From: Candidatus Delongbacteria bacterium
Lineage (GTDB): Bacteria > Delongbacteria > UBA4055
NCBI GenBank assembly: GCA_027858795.1
Contig: JAQICF010000206.1
Span: 1 to 15,048 of the forward strand
Length of the DNA stretch: 15,048 bases
Direction of reading: 5' to 3'
Shown in pieces: positions 12,742 to 15,048 of the stretch. The translations under genes and the position numbers were made by a program. Within the stretch, counting starts at the first letter, position 1. Every line of letters begins with the position of its first letter. Under the pieces are notes generated by a model. The model saw only the letters and a program-made list of their open reading frames with translations. It did no database searches and had not been told where the DNA came from.

Positions 12742-14298
12742 TTAAACCGGTTTCTTGATCGTGTCCAATAAAGTCCCATCACGCCACTCAATTATATGAA
12801 CAACCTCATCAGTAGTTTCACATTTAGACGGTAGAACTCCAAATTCCTTAGCTTTTTCTAAAGACTTCTGATGCAATTCTTCAATTGTAATATTCTTCAA
12901 TCCAAATTTCTCTGCATTTTCAAGCAGTGCAGCCTTGTATGAACTTGTACTGTTAGGATTAACAGAGATATATTCTTCTGTAACGATCACATCAATGACT
13001 TCACCCGGAGTAGTTCTAGTATAAACTTTATCAACCACTTTAGGGAAACCTTTACCATTTTTGCCTGTAGCAATAGGTAAGAAAATAACGGTCATATCAG
13101 CACCTGCAGCAACATCCTGTCCCCCACCAATACCGCCAATAATGCGACCATTTGCACAAACAGTATTTAAATTATAATCAAGATCTGTTTCTAACGCTGA
13201 AAGTACTGCAACATCAAGCATATTCACTGAACATTCTTTGTTTGCAACTGATGCATAATATCCTGCTGTAATCTCCATGTGTCTGTGATCTTTTAACAGT
13301 GATTCAACAACCTTTGCACTTGGTTCGAAAAGTTGACCATGCTGAATATAATTAAGCAGACCTTCATCAAGCATTTCAACGTGCATTGAAGTAACTCCAC
13401 CAATTGTAAAATTAGCTTTGATCTTTTCTTCTCTGAGAATATTCCTGATGCTATCAAGTACTATAAGACCTGCACCACTTCCAACTTGGAAATTGAATTT
13501 ATCCTTAATTACACCCGCAGCTTTCATCACTTTCGTAACATTTTCAGCGATCTGCATATTAAAAGGAGTTTTTGCTTTTTCAATATCAAGAGTACCTGAA
13601 CCGATTCCTTCAGATAATCCCGGTGGATCCATATGAACTACAAAATCTACATTTTCCATTGAAATTGATCCGGGCATAATAAGATGATCACTTACAGTTC
13701 CTGCTAAGATACAAGTATAATCAGCGAACTCTGCATCTGCCGCAAACAACCCAACAGGACCGCACCACTGTTCAACTTTTCCCATCATACCGTTAGCATT
13801 ACCATGAATATCTGCTATAGGCATAGGACCGAAAGCTACTTTTACATGAACTTCACCCGTCTGAAGTTTTCTTACTCTGTTTCCGTGAGATGTTCCCACT
13901 GTTTTCCAAGGTAAGATATCTCCATTCATAATATGAGCACCGAACTTTCTATATGGATTTCCATAGAGCCCTGACAAAGTTCCATCCATAAATGCTTCAG
14001 CCAGCCATGGATCAGTATTATCAAATAGTGCGTTCGCATATAAAATAATACCTTTCTTGTTATACTCTTTAAGTTTGGCTACGATTGCTTCAAGTCCTTT
14101 ATCACCGAATCTATAGTAATGAGGATATGAAATAGTATCTCCGTCATTAATAATTTCCATTACCTGATCAAGTGAAGTTACTTTACTTTGTCTGTGAGGA
14201 ATTGGTGAAGCACCTTTTCTCTTTTGAATAACACTACTATAATTTTGATCATTAAAAGCACCGGCAAATGGTTTATATTCTTTACCGTTGTAGTTCAT
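12742..14298 (-). CDS. citF: Citrate lyase alpha subunit-like CoA-transferase
   Basis: 518 residues from ATG 14296-14298, chosen because GGAG in TTGGAGTC lies just upstream (that TTG could open a slightly longer frame). Along its length it resembles CitF, the subunit that swaps acetyl-ACP and citryl-ACP thioesters in citrate lyase: DIHGNANGMMGKVEQWCG (163-180), GSGAGLIVLDSI (273-284), HMEITAGYYASVAN (340-353), LDVAVLSALETDLDYNLN (361-378), GGIGGGQDVAAGAD (388-401), GEVIDVIVTEEYISVNP (432-448) and a C-terminal WRDGTLLDTI. The citD and citE partners are absent from both sides, which is unusual because cit genes normally cluster; it could therefore be a stand-alone CoA-transferase for another acid. 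It follows the outer-membrane protein gene with only 12 bases between. Confidence 0.78.
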   Translation of the reverse strand: MNYNGKEYKPFAGAFNDQNYSSVIQKRKGASPIPHRQSKVTSLDQVMEIINDGDTISYPHYYRFGDKGLEAIVAKLKEYNKKGIILYANALFDNTDPWLAEAFMDGTLSGLYGNPYRKFGAHIMNGDILPWKTVGTSHGNRVRKLQTGEVHVKVAFGPMPIADIHGNANGMMGKVEQWCGPVGLFAADAEFADYTCILAGTVSDHLIMPGSISMENVDFVVHMDPPGLSEGIGSGTLDIEKAKTPFNMQIAENVTKVMKAAGVIKDKFNFQVGSGAGLIVLDSIRNILREEKIKANFTIGGVTSMHVEMLDEGLLNYIQHGQLFEPSAKVVESLLKDHRHMEITAGYYASVANKECSVNMLDVAVLSALETDLDYNLNTVCANGRIIGGIGGGQDVAAGADMTVIFLPIATGKNGKGFPKVVDKVYTRTTPGEVIDVIVTEEYISVNPNSTSSYKAALLENAEKFGLKNITIEELHQKSLEKAKEFGVLPSKCETTDEVVHIIEWRDGTLLDTIKKPV

Positions 14299-14310
14299 TT
14301 TTGACTCCAA

Positions 14311-15015
14311 TTAGTTTTGAAAAGTTAATCCTAAATTTAATGAAATGGTCGAAATAGATTGTTTGAATTTTACATCTTTTTCGATACTACCAATAACATC
14401 ATTGAATGTACCATCGAATTCCAGGCTGGTAAGATTTACATATTTAACTCCGATGAGAAGTTTACTCCAAAGAACAAATCCAGCTCCAATGCTAAAAGTA
14501 AATGAATTTGATAGATCCCATGTGATATTTTCTTCCACTAATCCGTCATCAGTTATATAATCGTAATCTGGTCCATAGACCATTGACATACCTAATTGAC
14601 CATCAATATACATACCAAATTCTTTTTTCTTTCGATCGAACATATTCTTGAATCTAAGCCCTGTAGTAAGATACATACAGTTATAAGCTGTAAGATCAAC
14701 ATTCGATAGTTCAGTTACTGTGGAAGTAGTATCAAGGTTATCAAACTGTTGATAAAAATCATCTCCTACACCATGATGAAGAAAGTTCAAACTGCCTATC
14801 CAGTAAAATTTCTTACCAATCTCTGATGACAAGAATTCTATTCCGCCACCGAAACCCATATTTGCAAATCCTGCATTTTCTTCACCGGCTTTATCATTTC
14901 CAAAATCAGTCTGTGGAAATGCCATAGTGCCATGGAATGTAAATCCCTGAGCTAAAACATTCGAGCTGACACCTAATAGGAACAAAATTCCTACAACAAT
15001 TAATAAATTTTTCAT
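14311..15015 (-). CDS. Outer-membrane beta-barrel-like protein, function unknown
   Basis: 234 residues from ATG 15013-15015, which has AGGAG (15021-15025) five bases upstream. A signal peptide is clear: KN, a hydrophobic core, and a cut near VLA-Q (residues 20-23). The mature part has alternating hydrophobic/aromatic strands, Gly-rich turns (for example MGFGGGIEF and SIGAGFVLW) and a final NLGLTFQN ending in an aromatic residue near the C-terminus, all typical of small 8-stranded outer-membrane barrels of the OmpA/OmpX or PorT-like kind. No catalytic motif is visible. It is the upstream gene of a tight pair with the CitF-like gene, which may be operon sharing rather than joint function. Confidence 0.75.
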   Translation of the reverse strand: MKNLLIVVGILFLLGVSSNVLAQGFTFHGTMAFPQTDFGNDKAGEENAGFANMGFGGGIEFLSSEIGKKFYWIGSLNFLHHGVGDDFYQQFDNLDTTSTVTELSNVDLTAYNCMYLTTGLRFKNMFDRKKKEFGMYIDGQLGMSMVYGPDYDYITDDGLVEENITWDLSNSFTFSIGAGFVLWSKLLIGVKYVNLTSLEFDGTFNDVIGSIEKDVKFKQSISTISLNLGLTFQN

Positions 15016-15048
15016 ATACACTCCTGTTTAAATTAACATACGAACACA

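Overview
AT-rich chromosomal window with dense, conventional housekeeping gene content. Both strands carry short operons that use the standard code and clear Shine-Dalgarno sites (GGAGG or AGGAG before several genes). The gene families, the low GC and the small gene-end palindromes suggest a Gram-negative member of the FCB group, such as an Ignavibacteria-like or candidate-phylum relative of Bacteroidota. Outer-membrane-type proteins and a lipoprotein support a Gram-negative envelope. The phylum assignment is inference; no rRNA gene is present.

Layout. Positions 1-35 hold the first codons of a leftward gene, probably phosphomannomutase/phosphoglucomutase. Next, on the minus strand, are a REP-associated tyrosine transposase (RAYT, 146-757), trpS, pyrK and a lipoprotein apbE. 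A divergent spacer (3853-4145) contains a cloverleaf-shaped repeat and a REP hairpin. The plus-strand cluster 4146-10574 runs panB, panC, a glmU lacking the acetyltransferase half, a small secreted protein, a LytR_C-domain membrane protein, murL and murD2. Convergent to it are an L,D-transpeptidase and a small coiled-coil protein on the minus strand. A sugar aminotransferase (DegT family) follows on the plus strand. A citrate-lyase-alpha-like CoA-transferase and an outer-membrane barrel protein form a minus-strand pair at the right end.

How they work together. The plus-strand cluster is biased to precursor synthesis: pantothenate (CoA), UDP-GlcNAc, and glutamate incorporation into peptidoglycan. 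The MurL/MurD2 pair implies that L-Glu is added to UDP-MurNAc-L-Ala and epimerised afterwards, instead of D-Glu being made first by a racemase. The neighbouring L,D-transpeptidase fits a cell-wall theme.

The most unusual layer is non-coding. About ten GTAG-type palindromes (REP-like) lie in 15 kb together with one RAYT gene. Two of them form a perfect 28-bp inverted pair inside the RAYT reading frame, and most of the rest sit just after stop codons with the GTAG arm facing the stop. Two larger multi-hairpin elements (3926-4003 and 9092-9183) look like separate small mobile repeats.
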